A stretch of DNA of 64,000 nucleotides from Niastella caeni (GCF_004834005.1 NZ_STFF01000007.1:186001-250000); one strand, 5' to 3'. Counted from the first letter of the stretch, positions 45,701 through 54,275 are shown. The notes: generated by a model from the letters alone, not told the origin. Numbers and translations: made by a program.

Positions 45701-46901
45701 CTATGTAAATAAGCCGCTTTCACTGGCCGGCGGCCTGGTTACACTTTCTAATGCGCAAGCCGATAAAGGGCCTTACGGATTAATAGATACAACAGCCATA
45801 AACAGCCCCGACCCGGATAAGCCTTACCTGATTCTTTCCGGTTCCATAACTGTTCTTGGAATTAGTGATACCCTGTATGCCTATATAAAAGAAGGTTCAT
45901 TTTATATAGATATGACATTACATCAATACATTTTCACTGAGCATTTAATTTGCAGCCTTCATTATTCCGGTAGTTCATTCAGCTTCTTTGGCTCTGTAGG
46001 AGGTAGTATTGGTTTGCATGTAAACACACCTGATGTAGTTGAGGGCGGCCTTACCATCATCCCGGCATTAAAAATTGACTTCGACCTTGACCTCACCTGT
46101 TCATTGAGTATTAACCCGGGATTCCAATTTAACGTAAGTGGTTCCTTTTCTTTTGGTACACTAACCCTAACCGTTGATTTCAACCTCATAGACATTACAT
46201 CATGGAATGATCTCAAAGATGATCTCGAAGATTTTTTCGAAAAATATCCGAAAGAATTATTCCGCGATCTTTTAGATAAGATGAACGTAAAAAAATGGAT
46301 TGACGCGTTGAAACAGGGATTATTTAATGTAGGGGAGGATGTTACAACTATACTTCACCAATATTACCAGGTTTCGGCCGAACTCGCAGCCGAACTGTTG
46401 AATGACCTTAACTGGGCGGCGGAAGATATTGAAGATGCTCTCGAAAATGTTTGGGGAAAATCAAAAAAGGAAGCTGAAAAAATCGTCTCGGAAATTTCAA
46501 ATTTCTGTTCCGTAATTAGTTCTTATGGCTTGCTAAACTTTTCAGGATTATTAACAGTTCGCCCCGATGTGGAAATGTTGCAAAGTTTGTCAAACCTTCC
46601 CGGCGCACAGGAAATGCTTTACCGGTATTATTTGTGTCAGAATGAAATTAATGCAATTTGTTCAACAGATGCAGTGGTAAGAAAACGACTTGTGCGGATG
46701 TTGCAGGATCACCTGCCGGGCAAAAATGAAACGACGCCTGCCATTGAAGATATAATAACCCTTATGAATATTATACAAAAAAAAGGAACCAGTAAACTTC
46801 AAAATAATCTTGATTCTTTAATTACGCTTTTGCGCCGTTATCGCAAGGATACATACATAGCGTTTATGACCAAAATGCAGGTGCCGGGTTATAATGAATA
46901 A
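42786..46901 (+). CDS. giant beta-rich protein of unknown function
   Basis: The 1371-residue product has no signal peptide. About 1-1130 is a long succession of beta-strands with recurring units of the form strand, NLxxLxxxFFP, strand (STIQLSQLLKKFFPEASGFP and ALKVLHKFFPDANGISFYAY are two copies), resembling the elongated beta-rich proteins I remember as DUF6603-like from fungi and bacteria; this was not checked. About 1135-1371 is helical (WNDLKDDLEDFFEKYPKELF, AEDIEDALENVWGKSKKEAE). The repeats could form a lipid groove or a long scaffold. It is fourth in the operon, 23 bp after the hydrolase. Confidence 0.7.
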   Translation: MNLDTLFDLITDPKWYNGTSLQLPCDAIDGNGSIYSLINTWCGNTLSITGIIQQPKKVNNTVPLSGVMSLLNVNNQVVNNIVFSIIDKNGQPAKEGDPALFIEFPLPGNWTFALSFPLLAETFFSNLNFQSSAFLLSSYEQKAGPVYPALKPGLNFSSASLFTNDGILGKVTSLLGTGQLISISGAIGILAGNIYNLNSLQPGIDISSPVQNIPLASFLTLPVSLACKTFIIEPSKEFSAELLLISQITIGTEPPIQVSVDISNLGKVLVFDAGTADFAQHTLEQLADFLNNAPVGEELKKYVKDLSKYVTLKGIRIYLTTSLINKNLSQAFSAVAVDIGTISEWDVLPGYFNLEKFDATFMVNNIVTNPQITTIVNGDVKLVDGIELLLSASFPDPSFDVQLEPDSTIQLSQLLKKFFPEASGFPDLVCNELDVSGTPGENIYALSAGFTGDWKINSGIREIKLVQAVLTLNYDESNSPSTSGSIDARAQFITDSKSESINEFDVTWAIPGNFQLQGNFPDIDLTKLAVEIVNEADLSLPADFPQLNLKNCQVTFAVLNPQGGNQPQGTEYDFSLTAEVDIDNTSLGLVFEIQKNDLGWGCITGIWTSNWQWSPAQQWPSVFGDILEGIAFSKTGLIISSIVNPSVTLKNPPSPIPATIGKGVTFFTSIDFGGSALKVLHKFFPDANGISFYAYLAIPLSNSEFIGQIGTPSATQKYSFDGLLFIISPANKSFSLQTGVTFSFTEIAGPNKGNTVKLDFVGGGTLNLEGEFDLYFVLRADVEMQNVEMVKRLQQYTNAKLAKQLNLARDSGPGWKDPLGLQGITIEDFWGEVGVSAEGELFFGFGGNVGIGETDPVELEMDLVGGVLDGGVPELNAFVFKLIETDKTKAIQLTSLIQEFTTLNVSWVPVLNGISFKEFQLYIVLDPNGWINPATHTLYNMGFYSSGDIIFYGFEAVFDIEIYFNTGIKASGYVNKPLSLAGGLVTLSNAQADKGPYGLIDTTAINSPDPDKPYLILSGSITVLGISDTLYAYIKEGSFYIDMTLHQYIFTEHLICSLHYSGSSFSFFGSVGGSIGLHVNTPDVVEGGLTIIPALKIDFDLDLTCSLSINPGFQFNVSGSFSFGTLTLTVDFNLIDITSWNDLKDDLEDFFEKYPKELFRDLLDKMNVKKWIDALKQGLFNVGEDVTTILHQYYQVSAELAAELLNDLNWAAEDIEDALENVWGKSKKEAEKIVSEISNFCSVISSYGLLNFSGLLTVRPDVEMLQSLSNLPGAQEMLYRYYLCQNEINAICSTDAVVRKRLVRMLQDHLPGKNETTPAIEDIITLMNIIQKKGTSKLQNNLDSLITLLRRYRKDTYIAFMTKMQVPGYNE

Positions 46902-46929
46902 ATAATTACAGACATTAAAACAATTTCCA

Positions 46930-47952
46930 TTGATTGCCGCTTTTGATAATTACACACAAAATTTAAGCAATGCACGGGAACTGATATCCCTGGATATCGA
47001 GCGTTTTGAAATTATTTTATTTAAAACTCTGAAAACACAGCGAAAATATATCGGTGTAAATACATTGGAAGCCTATAAACGCGGAAAAAAGTTTCGCCCT
47101 ATTCTTCTTATGCTGAGCGCAAGGCTTAATGGTAAAGAGGATCCCACAAAACCCCTGCCTGATAAAATTATACGGGCGGCTGTTTCGCTTGAAATGATGC
47201 ATACAGGTTCTTTAATTCATGATGATATCGTTGATGGCGCTACGCTGCGCAGGGGATTACCCTCGCTAAACGCGGAGCGCGGGCATGAAGAGGCTTTGCT
47301 GATTGGAAATATGCAAATGATTGAATCAATGCGAAGCTTTGTAGGCGCTGTAAGATCGAAGAGTGATTTAAGACTTGTGCGGTATTATATGGACACCGCC
47401 TTTACGCTTTGTCGCGGTGAGATTGATGAATTAAGGCAAAAACCTTCCTGGAAAACAGCGTTTTTAAGGAAAAGGTATTTGCGTACGATCGACCGGAAAA
47501 CCGGGAAGCTGATTGCCCTGGCCTGTGAAGCCGGTGCGCGACTGGTGGATGCCAGGATAAGAGAAGTGATTGCCATGGAAAAATTTGGCATGTACAGCGG
47601 AAGAGCTTTCCAGATCATGGATGATCTTAAGGATATATTTCATTCAAAGGAAGATTCAGGAAAGGAACAGTTTATTGATCTAAAAAACCGGAAGATATCC
47701 CTTCCTTATATCTATGTTCTTGAAGCATTACCTGCACAAAACCCATTAAAAAAAATTCTTTCCGGCAGAAATTATACTGAAGCCGATTTTCAAAAAGCCA
47801 CAACGCTGGTGCTTCGGTCGCCGGGCATATATAAAGCATATTCTGAAGCCCGTGTATACATGATTAAGGCAATTGAGCAGTTAAAGATCTATGAAAGTAA
47901 TCCTTATGCTTTATGCCTGCAGCATTTACTGGAATCGGTTATAAATAATTGA
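46930..47952 (+). CDS. polyprenyl (isoprenyl) diphosphate synthase
   Basis: The 340-residue product has both Asp-rich motifs: HDDIVDGATLRRG (DDIVD 98-102) and FQIMDDLKDI (DDLKD 231-235), plus GKKFRP (substrate Lys/Arg) and KTGKLIALACEAGARL. It should condense isopentenyl diphosphate with an allylic primer. Oddities: no ATG is available and a TTG at 46930 is the likely start; the usual GD after the first motif is GN (LLIGNMQMIE); the middle is diverged from housekeeping enzymes. Placed between genes for beta-rich, lipid-binder-like proteins, it probably serves a specialised product rather than general quinone or undecaprenyl synthesis. Confidence 0.88.
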   Translation: MIAAFDNYTQNLSNARELISLDIERFEIILFKTLKTQRKYIGVNTLEAYKRGKKFRPILLMLSARLNGKEDPTKPLPDKIIRAAVSLEMMHTGSLIHDDIVDGATLRRGLPSLNAERGHEEALLIGNMQMIESMRSFVGAVRSKSDLRLVRYYMDTAFTLCRGEIDELRQKPSWKTAFLRKRYLRTIDRKTGKLIALACEAGARLVDARIREVIAMEKFGMYSGRAFQIMDDLKDIFHSKEDSGKEQFIDLKNRKISLPYIYVLEALPAQNPLKKILSGRNYTEADFQKATTLVLRSPGIYKAYSEARVYMIKAIEQLKIYESNPYALCLQHLLESVINN

Positions 47953-47973
47953 GAACCGCATAAAAATTATTAT

Positions 47974-48801
47974 ATGAAAAAGCAAACAGACGGAGACATT
48001 CTTAAATTCCTGGTAGATTATCTTTGGAAGGAGATGTCTGACCAAAGCTCAAACTTTTTTCTTCCGAAATTGCTTAGCAGCCAGGACATCAGCTATGACC
48101 CCTACATTGCAGGTGATTGGGATATGGGTGCCCTTCCGGATAGTACGAATACTGTTTGTACAATAAATTTTGAGCCCGGAACGTGTATCGGACTTCCTAC
48201 CTTACAACTAAGCGATGTAGAAATTAAAGGCTTATACAATCTTCAGCCCACCCAGGGTATGCCCGAAGTGAATGACACCAATGTAAAAGCAACTTTAAAT
48301 TTTTGTACACTGCCTATGGGTACGCCTTATGTTACCAGCCAATACATAACGGTAACCGGAAATTACCTGTACAGTCAGTTATGTAAGGCTGATAATGATG
48401 AACATCAATATATAACTGATGGAAGGGGAACCTTTACTACATATATTTTCGAAGCCCAGGGTTACGGGGATATGGATATTGTTCCGGACCCTAATGATCC
48501 TGATAATAAATTAATGGTGATTATGAATGAAATGAAAATGATTGTTAATTCAACCACATCACTCAATTTGTGTAATGCACCCGGGGCTCCAAAAAACTCC
48601 AACATTTGTATTTCTATACAAATGGATAGCGGTACCAGTTACAACTTCCTGGCCAACAAGGCTGCGAATTATAAAACAGTAAGCGACACCATTATAAGTA
48701 AAATCAACGAAAAACTCCAGGACCCCAAGGCATTAAAAGATATCAGTGCTATGCTTACAAAGCAAATCAACAACCTTGCAGAAAACCTTAAAGAAAATTA
48801 A
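47974..48801 (+). CDS. hypothetical protein, probable TULIP-like lipid binder; last gene of the operon
   Basis: The 275-residue product has no signal peptide. A short N-terminal helix is followed by strands with the takeout/JHBP-like rhythm (GLPTLQLSDVEIKGLYNLQP, NVKATLNFCTLPMGTPYV, QYITVTGNYLYSQLCK), then a C-terminal helix (ISKINEKLQDPKALKDISAM). It has six cysteines, several in strand positions. The fold suggestion is inference. It resembles the first product of the operon in how it ends. Its stop lies 13 bp from the stop of the converging response-regulator gene. Confidence 0.6.
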   Translation: MKKQTDGDILKFLVDYLWKEMSDQSSNFFLPKLLSSQDISYDPYIAGDWDMGALPDSTNTVCTINFEPGTCIGLPTLQLSDVEIKGLYNLQPTQGMPEVNDTNVKATLNFCTLPMGTPYVTSQYITVTGNYLYSQLCKADNDEHQYITDGRGTFTTYIFEAQGYGDMDIVPDPNDPDNKLMVIMNEMKMIVNSTTSLNLCNAPGAPKNSNICISIQMDSGTSYNFLANKAANYKTVSDTIISKINEKLQDPKALKDISAMLTKQINNLAENLKEN

Positions 48802-48814
48802 CGGTAGGGCTTCA

Positions 48815-49561
48815 TCACCGTACACCCAGCCGTATCAACAGTTGCTCTCTTCTCGTTCTCGACACATTCAATTGATCGCCATTGGTCATAACAATTATAT
48901 ATCCATCGGCTTTGGAGTACGAGGTGATGTGTTGTATGTTCACCAGCAGCGAGTGATGGGCCCTTTCAAACAGCGCCACCGGAAGCATCTGCACGGTTTC
49001 GCCCAGCGACCGCGAAAGCAACAATTTTTTATCTTTTAAAACAATGTTGGTATAAGCTCCCTCTGCCTTGCAATACAAAATATCATTAATATAGATGAAA
49101 TCGTAACCCGAACGGTTAGGGATAGCTATCCGTTGTTGTTCATGGGGTAGGCCGGCATTGTGAAGCAGATTGGCAATAGCTTTATGATCGTTTTTTTTGC
49201 CTTGCATTAAACCGGCGGCTTTGTTTACAGCTGATACCAGTTCTTCACTGGGGATAGGTTTTAACAGATAGTCTACGGCACTCACCCTGAAAGCGCGCAC
49301 GGCAAACTCGTCGTGAGCGGTAGTAAAAATAATCTGAAAATTTAATTGACCTATCATTTCCAGCATTTCAAAACCACTCATGCCCGGCATTTTCACATCC
49401 AGGAAAATAAGATCGGGCGGTTGCTTTTCAATGATCGTCAGTGCTTCCCTGGCCGAGCGGCAGGTAGCTATTACAGTAACATGGGGACAGTATGTTTCTA
49501 AATCGTTCTGCAACGAGGTAAGGCAATTCGCCTCATCATCTATAATAATAGCTTTCATCAT
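48815..49561 (-). CDS. LytTR-family response regulator
   Basis: The 248-residue product has a receiver domain (KAIIIDDEANCLTSLQNDLE, LIFLDVKMPGMSGFEMLEMI, DYLLKPIPSEELVSAVNK) and a LytTR domain (IAIPNRSGYDFIYINDILYC, FERAHHSLLVNIQHITSYSK, LNVSRTRREQLLIRLGV). Its ATG overlaps the stop of the kinase gene by 4 bp (ATGA), so the two are translationally coupled. It converges on the TULIP-like operon. Confidence 0.94.
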   Translation of the reverse strand: MMKAIIIDDEANCLTSLQNDLETYCPHVTVIATCRSAREALTIIEKQPPDLIFLDVKMPGMSGFEMLEMIGQLNFQIIFTTAHDEFAVRAFRVSAVDYLLKPIPSEELVSAVNKAAGLMQGKKNDHKAIANLLHNAGLPHEQQRIAIPNRSGYDFIYINDILYCKAEGAYTNIVLKDKKLLLSRSLGETVQMLPVALFERAHHSLLVNIQHITSYSKADGYIIVMTNGDQLNVSRTRREQLLIRLGVR

Positions 49562-52500
49562 ACTTCTTTTTTAAAAGAAATGGTAGCGATAGTGCCACAG
49601 GGTACACCCTGTGCGTTTATCTTATCTGTTATTGTAATGTTTGCGCCACGCTGGTACAGCACATTATACAAATGCATCCTGTTTTGTGTGAGCTGTAAAC
49701 CCTGCGACGCGTGTGCATCTGCGATGGCCAATTTATTGCGCATTGATTGTTCACGCCCTATACCGTCATCATCAATTATACATAATACATGGTCTTCGCG
49801 GTCGGTTACTTTTATCGTTACTTTTCCGCCTTTTTCACGGGGCAATATGCCATGCCAGATAGCATTTTCAATAAAGGGTTGTATCAGTAATGGAGGAACC
49901 ATCAGCGAATAAATGTTTGCTTCTTCTTCCACTTCAAAGTCAAAGGTTAAGCCCGGGCCAAAACGCAATGCTTCCATTTGCAGGTATAACCGGCATGTTT
50001 TTAATTCTTCTTCCAGGCTTATTTCTTTCTGGCTGTTGTGCAGCTGGTTGCGTATCAGTTTTGAAAAGGTAGTTAAGTAGGTGATGGCCTCCTGTTTTTT
50101 ATCTTCCTGGATAAGCAGTTTAATAGCACTAAGACAATTGAAAATAAAATGAGGATTCATTTGTGCGCGCAGGGCGCCGGCCTCCAGTTCCATTAATTCC
50201 CGTTCAACTCGCAATTGCTGTTTTTCTTTTTTACGGATACTTTTAATTCTGCTGTAAATAATAAGAAAAACAAGCAGGGCTGATAATATAACTACTGATG
50301 TTAAAAACCAGGCTGTTTTCCATAAAGGAGGTATGATCACCAGTCGCATCTTTTTAACATGCGAACTCCATTTGCCCGACGTATTGGTGGCATTAATTTG
50401 TAATTCATAACTGCCCTGCGGCACATTGGTATAGGTGGCGGTATTACCCGATTGGGCATATACCCATTTTTCATCGATGCCTGTCAGGCGGTAGCGGTAT
50501 TGCAGCTTGCCGGGTATGTTATATTCAAGGGCAGCAAAACTAAACGACAAAAAGTTTTTATGCCAGGGCAGGGTAATCTGCGACAGGCTGTTGACTGATT
50601 GTGAAAAAGGTGAACCGGGCTGTCCGTAATCTGCGTGTTCATTATTGATGCTTAAACCGGTAAGTACCACGTGGGGTTCAAATTCATCTGCATTAATAGC
50701 CAGCGGATCGAATGCGGTATAGCTTCCTACACCGCCAAAAGCGATCATGCCATTGGGCAGTTGTAAAAATTGGTACCGGTTAAATTCATCATTCAACAAA
50801 CCATCTTTCGTGGTAAAGCTGCGTACTTCTGCTGTGCGTGGATTAAATGAGAATATGCCCTTATTACTGCTGCACCAGAATATGCCCCTGCTATCGGGCA
50901 CTATGGCATATACGGTATTGTTGGGCAGTCCATCTTTCGTAGTAAAGCAACGGGCACGGTTGGTGGTTTTATCGAACCTGATAAGTCCTCCACCCAATGA
51001 TGCTATCCACATAATGGTGCTGTCATCAGGATCGTTCTCCATATCCAGCAACTGACCCGAAGGCAATTGACCCGGCACATCGTTCTGTTCAAAGTGCTGC
51101 AGTTTTTGGGTAGTCATATCATATCTGAATAAGCCGTGGCTCATAGATGTTATCCAGAAAATATTTTCACCATCTATCAGCAGATCGTTGAACCCGCTAA
51201 GTGGGTATAACGATGGATAAACGGACACTGTTCTGGTATTGATATTAAAGTGAACCGGTCTGAAGCGGGAATCAATACCCCACAGCATCCCTTTTTTGCT
51301 AAAGGCGAGCCCGGGAATACCGGTATGCCTGGGTGCCGTTGCGGAAGCATAGTTAAAAACCATGGTGTTCATCCGGCCTTTATACAGGTAACAAAGCTTT
51401 GAAGTAAAAGCCGTATCTCCACCGGATACCGAAAACCATATGGCGCCATCTTTTGCAGTTGCATGCCGTATCATGAAATTGTCTGCTGTGTTTATAAAAG
51501 CAGATTGCATGTTGCCGGCAGGTACCATAGCGTATCGCTGTAATACATCCTGAAAAAAGTCGTGGTTATACGGGAATCCATTAATGTGGGGCAGGCGCAA
51601 ATCGTACAATGTAATACCACTGGCGTTACCTCCCGTCCATAAAATACCCGAACAGTCAAACAGCATAGAAATCGTGTTGGGGTTACGGCCCTTTCGAGGT
51701 CGCCATACCTGTAACCGGTTGTCGGGTGAAAGCATATATATAATCCCGTTATTATCGAAGTATATATTTTCTTTATCATCCATTACCATTGGTGAGGTTA
51801 AGTATATTGTTTGCCTCGGCAATGGCATAACCGTGAACAAACGCCTGTTGGCTTTGTAAATCAGTAATCTGTCTTCGTCGGGTATAACAATGTCTCCATT
51901 GCTACGTACAATCGGCCGGTTATCTTTCCATGGTGTTCTTGCATTGAACAGGTGCGGCCGGTTAAAATGATAAGGCTTTATGTCAATGATTTGCCGGTTC
52001 GTGTTCATGGTTACGAGGGCCGTGTCGGTAACCAGCAATATATTACCTCTCATGCTTGTTATGCCGCTGATTCTGTTTTTATGCAAGTTCAGTGCTGAAT
52101 CAGAAAAAAACTGCAGGCTGTTCTGCACAGGGTTATAAATAAATACCCCTCCATTTTGAGCGGGCATCCAGATATTTCCATTGCCATCTTCTGCAACAGA
52201 CTGCACTACAGACCCATACCCTTTCAATTTGCGGTATATCGCTTTATAAGCAAGATGCCGGGAAAAGTGAAATAATACTTCCGTTATGGTATTCAAAATA
52301 TCTATGTCGCCCGATTCATATACAATCCATAATCTGGAATGCCGGTCGATATAAAGATTGGAAATTGTATTGGCAGCGAGGCTACCGGTATCGCCCGGCA
52401 AATGATTATATAATTTGAATTGAATGCCATCGTACCGCGCCAGCCCGTCGCGCGTGCCGATCCATATAAATCCCTGCTGATCCTGTACCAGTCCGCTGAT

Positions 52501-52632
52501 AAATGCCTGGGGAAGGCCATCTGCCACAGTTAATGTTTTAAAAGGTAGCGGTGCTATAGCCGGCGCCTGAGCTGTCATAGTACAGGGAGCTGCCAGCAAC
52601 AGAACGATATAAGCGAAAACGGGTTTGAGCAT
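49558..52632 (-). CDS. two-component regulator propeller sensor histidine kinase (LytS type)
   Basis: The 1024-residue product has a signal peptide (1-21), two seven-bladed propellers of Reg_prop repeats (about 30-690: LTVADGLPQAFISGLVQDQQ, FIWIGTRDGLARYDG, FTTKDGLPNNTVYAIVPDSR), a Y_Y_Y domain (about 690-770), one membrane segment (about 775-797), a coiled coil, and a His_kinase domain (LRAQMNPHFIFNCLSAIKLL with the phospho-His; PPLLIQPFIENAIWHG). It senses an extracellular ligand and signals to the LytTR regulator encoded by the overlapping next gene. A TATATTTG -7 box lies at 52651-52658 on the minus strand. Confidence 0.95.
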   Translation of the reverse strand: MLKPVFAYIVLLLAAPCTMTAQAPAIAPLPFKTLTVADGLPQAFISGLVQDQQGFIWIGTRDGLARYDGIQFKLYNHLPGDTGSLAANTISNLYIDRHSRLWIVYESGDIDILNTITEVLFHFSRHLAYKAIYRKLKGYGSVVQSVAEDGNGNIWMPAQNGGVFIYNPVQNSLQFFSDSALNLHKNRISGITSMRGNILLVTDTALVTMNTNRQIIDIKPYHFNRPHLFNARTPWKDNRPIVRSNGDIVIPDEDRLLIYKANRRLFTVMPLPRQTIYLTSPMVMDDKENIYFDNNGIIYMLSPDNRLQVWRPRKGRNPNTISMLFDCSGILWTGGNASGITLYDLRLPHINGFPYNHDFFQDVLQRYAMVPAGNMQSAFINTADNFMIRHATAKDGAIWFSVSGGDTAFTSKLCYLYKGRMNTMVFNYASATAPRHTGIPGLAFSKKGMLWGIDSRFRPVHFNINTRTVSVYPSLYPLSGFNDLLIDGENIFWITSMSHGLFRYDMTTQKLQHFEQNDVPGQLPSGQLLDMENDPDDSTIMWIASLGGGLIRFDKTTNRARCFTTKDGLPNNTVYAIVPDSRGIFWCSSNKGIFSFNPRTAEVRSFTTKDGLLNDEFNRYQFLQLPNGMIAFGGVGSYTAFDPLAINADEFEPHVVLTGLSINNEHADYGQPGSPFSQSVNSLSQITLPWHKNFLSFSFAALEYNIPGKLQYRYRLTGIDEKWVYAQSGNTATYTNVPQGSYELQINATNTSGKWSSHVKKMRLVIIPPLWKTAWFLTSVVILSALLVFLIIYSRIKSIRKKEKQQLRVERELMELEAGALRAQMNPHFIFNCLSAIKLLIQEDKKQEAITYLTTFSKLIRNQLHNSQKEISLEEELKTCRLYLQMEALRFGPGLTFDFEVEEEANIYSLMVPPLLIQPFIENAIWHGILPREKGGKVTIKVTDREDHVLCIIDDDGIGREQSMRNKLAIADAHASQGLQLTQNRMHLYNVLYQRGANITITDKINAQGVPCGTIATISFKKEV

Positions 52633-52650
52633 GGTTCAAATGGGGTACAT

Positions 52651-52658
52651 CAAATATA
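52651..52658 (-). promoter_or_regulatory. candidate -7 promoter box of the propeller-kinase operon
   Basis: TATATTTG on the minus strand fits TAnnTTTG and lies 19 bp upstream of the kinase ATG; a T-rich stretch but no exact TTTG is seen at the -33 position. Confidence 0.4.
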
Positions 52659-52833
52659 GCAAATAGGATAGCCTGGATAAAATTCAATTGTTACCTGCAG
52701 GCTACCGGTTATAAACCCGCGCATACCAACTGTTAATTTTAACTACTATTCGATAAAGGTGGTTAGTAATATTACGTTTAGGCAGATAAGATATAATAAA
52801 AAAATATATCCTTATAGGCGTATTAACAAGATA

Positions 52834-53052
52834 AAGGCTCGGTGTAAGTGTACGATTTTTTTCACGGGCACTGGGCATAGAGCGCATTGCTCTTTAATAC
52901 CTTTTTGGTCGGTACAATTGGGCAAAAAAGAAATGATTGCGGCTCAGCTTTCCGAAAGAACAGGCGAACTTTTATGTATCGATGAAAAGGAAAGAGTGAT
53001 TGTCGCCGGGAAGGCCGTGAATTTTCAAAAGGGATATTTTATTTGTAATTAA
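52834..53052 (+). pseudogene. C-terminal remnant of a PhzF-family isomerase-like gene
   Basis: Two frames carry consecutive PhzF pieces: first VRFFSRALGIE (family: SRFFAPxLGIxEDPVTG) at about 52846-52878, then, after loss of roughly 17 bases and a frame change, RAHCSLIPFWSVQLGKKEMI and SERTGELLCIDEKERVIVAG to the stop at 53052 (family: GSAHCSLxPYWxxxLGK...Q.SxRGG.L). The N-terminal two thirds are absent. The rest of the gap 52633-53128 shows no gene. Confidence 0.7.
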
Positions 53053-53128
53053 TCCGATTGTACTGCTCCCAAAGCACCGATGATGACACTTGAGCCCGGC
53101 ATGTCCTGTTTTTTTAATACAGTAACAA

Positions 53129-54196
53129 TTACAGAAACCGATAATAATCGATATTGGTTTTCATGACTATATCAAGCGGTAGGAAATAAGAAGGCGCTAT
53201 TGGTTTTTTCAATATTAAATAGTCATAAAACAATTTAATTCCCTGGTACGCCTGCTTTTGGGGTTGCTGGCTGATGAGGAAATCGATGGCTCCATTCTTT
53301 AACAATTGAATATTCTTATCAATAAGATCATAACCAATCATCCGGTAATTGGATTTTTGCGTTGGGGTAACCGCAGCTGCAATCTTATCAATTCCATTAA
53401 CGACAAATATTCCTTCCAAATGTGGGTTATCCCTGAAAATGGCCGAAAGCCCTTTGCTGATCACTTGCTCATTTCCTGTATTATCGGTGAATTGTAGTAT
53501 TCTTCTGCCGGCATTTTTAAAGTAAGTTAAAAAACCTTCCTCCCGAACGGAAAACTGGATGTGGTTATCCTCTTCCCTTTCTATGGAAGCAATTAGTATG
53601 TCTGCCTTTTTTGAAATCGTATAATCCATTAAGTTAGCAGCCAGGTACCCACTGTCCTTCGAATTGCTTCCAATAAAGCTGAGGTTGGATAACCCGGGAA
53701 TATTACTGTCAAAGAAGATGACCGGAACATTTAAATTCTTATAATGTTGCAATAGCCTTATGGTTTCATTATAGAATACCGGTACCATAAATATGCCGTC
53801 ATAACCATCATGGATCACCTCATCTACGCGTAACTTAAAAGAAGCTTCGTTGTTTTGTTCAAACGTCAGTATGCTGATGTTGATCCCAAAGGGGGAAACT
53901 TCTTTCACTGCCTCCTCAAACCCGGCGTTATGGGCAAACCAAAAAGGGATCATATCGGTGGCTTCAGGAATTAAAACTGCGATTGTATAATTTCTTGATG
54001 ACTTTAACCTGCTGGCCAGGATATTTGGCGTATACCCCAAATCCTTAATGGCCTGCAAAATACGCTCACGGGTTGCTTTGGAAACGCCACCCCGGTTATG
54101 CAATACCTTATCAACCGGACCGATGGATACATTAGCCCGTTCTGCAATTTCTTTAATTCCGATGCTTTTATTGGAGCCTGTTTTCAAGGGTGGCAA
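53129..54196 (-). CDS. LacI-family transcriptional regulator
   Basis: The 355-residue product has an N-terminal LacI helix-turn-helix (about 12-60: GIKEIAERANVSIGPVDKVL, RGGVSKATRERILQAIKDLG, YTPNILASRLKS) and a periplasmic-binding-protein-like effector domain. The VSIGPVDKVLHNRGGVS variant is typical of Bacteroidota regulators of this family. The most upstream start is a TTG at 54196; no ATG precedes the HTH in frame. It is divergent from a PhyH-type gene and probably controls it and the glycosidase through the palindrome at 54254-54275. Confidence 0.92.
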   Translation of the reverse strand: MPPLKTGSNKSIGIKEIAERANVSIGPVDKVLHNRGGVSKATRERILQAIKDLGYTPNILASRLKSSRNYTIAVLIPEATDMIPFWFAHNAGFEEAVKEVSPFGINISILTFEQNNEASFKLRVDEVIHDGYDGIFMVPVFYNETIRLLQHYKNLNVPVIFFDSNIPGLSNLSFIGSNSKDSGYLAANLMDYTISKKADILIASIEREEDNHIQFSVREEGFLTYFKNAGRRILQFTDNTGNEQVISKGLSAIFRDNPHLEGIFVVNGIDKIAAAVTPTQKSNYRMIGYDLIDKNIQLLKNGAIDFLISQQPQKQAYQGIKLFYDYLILKKPIAPSYFLPLDIVMKTNIDYYRFL

Positions 54197-54253
54197 TATA
54201 CATTTTTAATATAAAAATATTTGGAAGTACAAAATAAAGCATCTAGTATTGCT

Positions 54254-54275
54254 AAATAGTTAACGTACACTATTT
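54254..54275. promoter_or_regulatory. candidate LacI-family operator
   Basis: A 22-bp palindrome with arms AAATAGT/ACTATTT and a central ACGT (9 of 11 base pairs symmetric, CG at the centre, as in LacI-family operators) lies in the 183-bp gap between the divergent LacI regulator and the PhyH gene. A further AAATAG half-site occurs at about 54292. Confidence 0.5.

Noticed and set aside
47974..48801. Possibility that the last gene of the operon is a lipoprotein or exported protein
   Set aside because: The N-terminus MKKQTDGDILKFLVDYLWKE is polar and amphipathic, with no signal peptide or lipobox.
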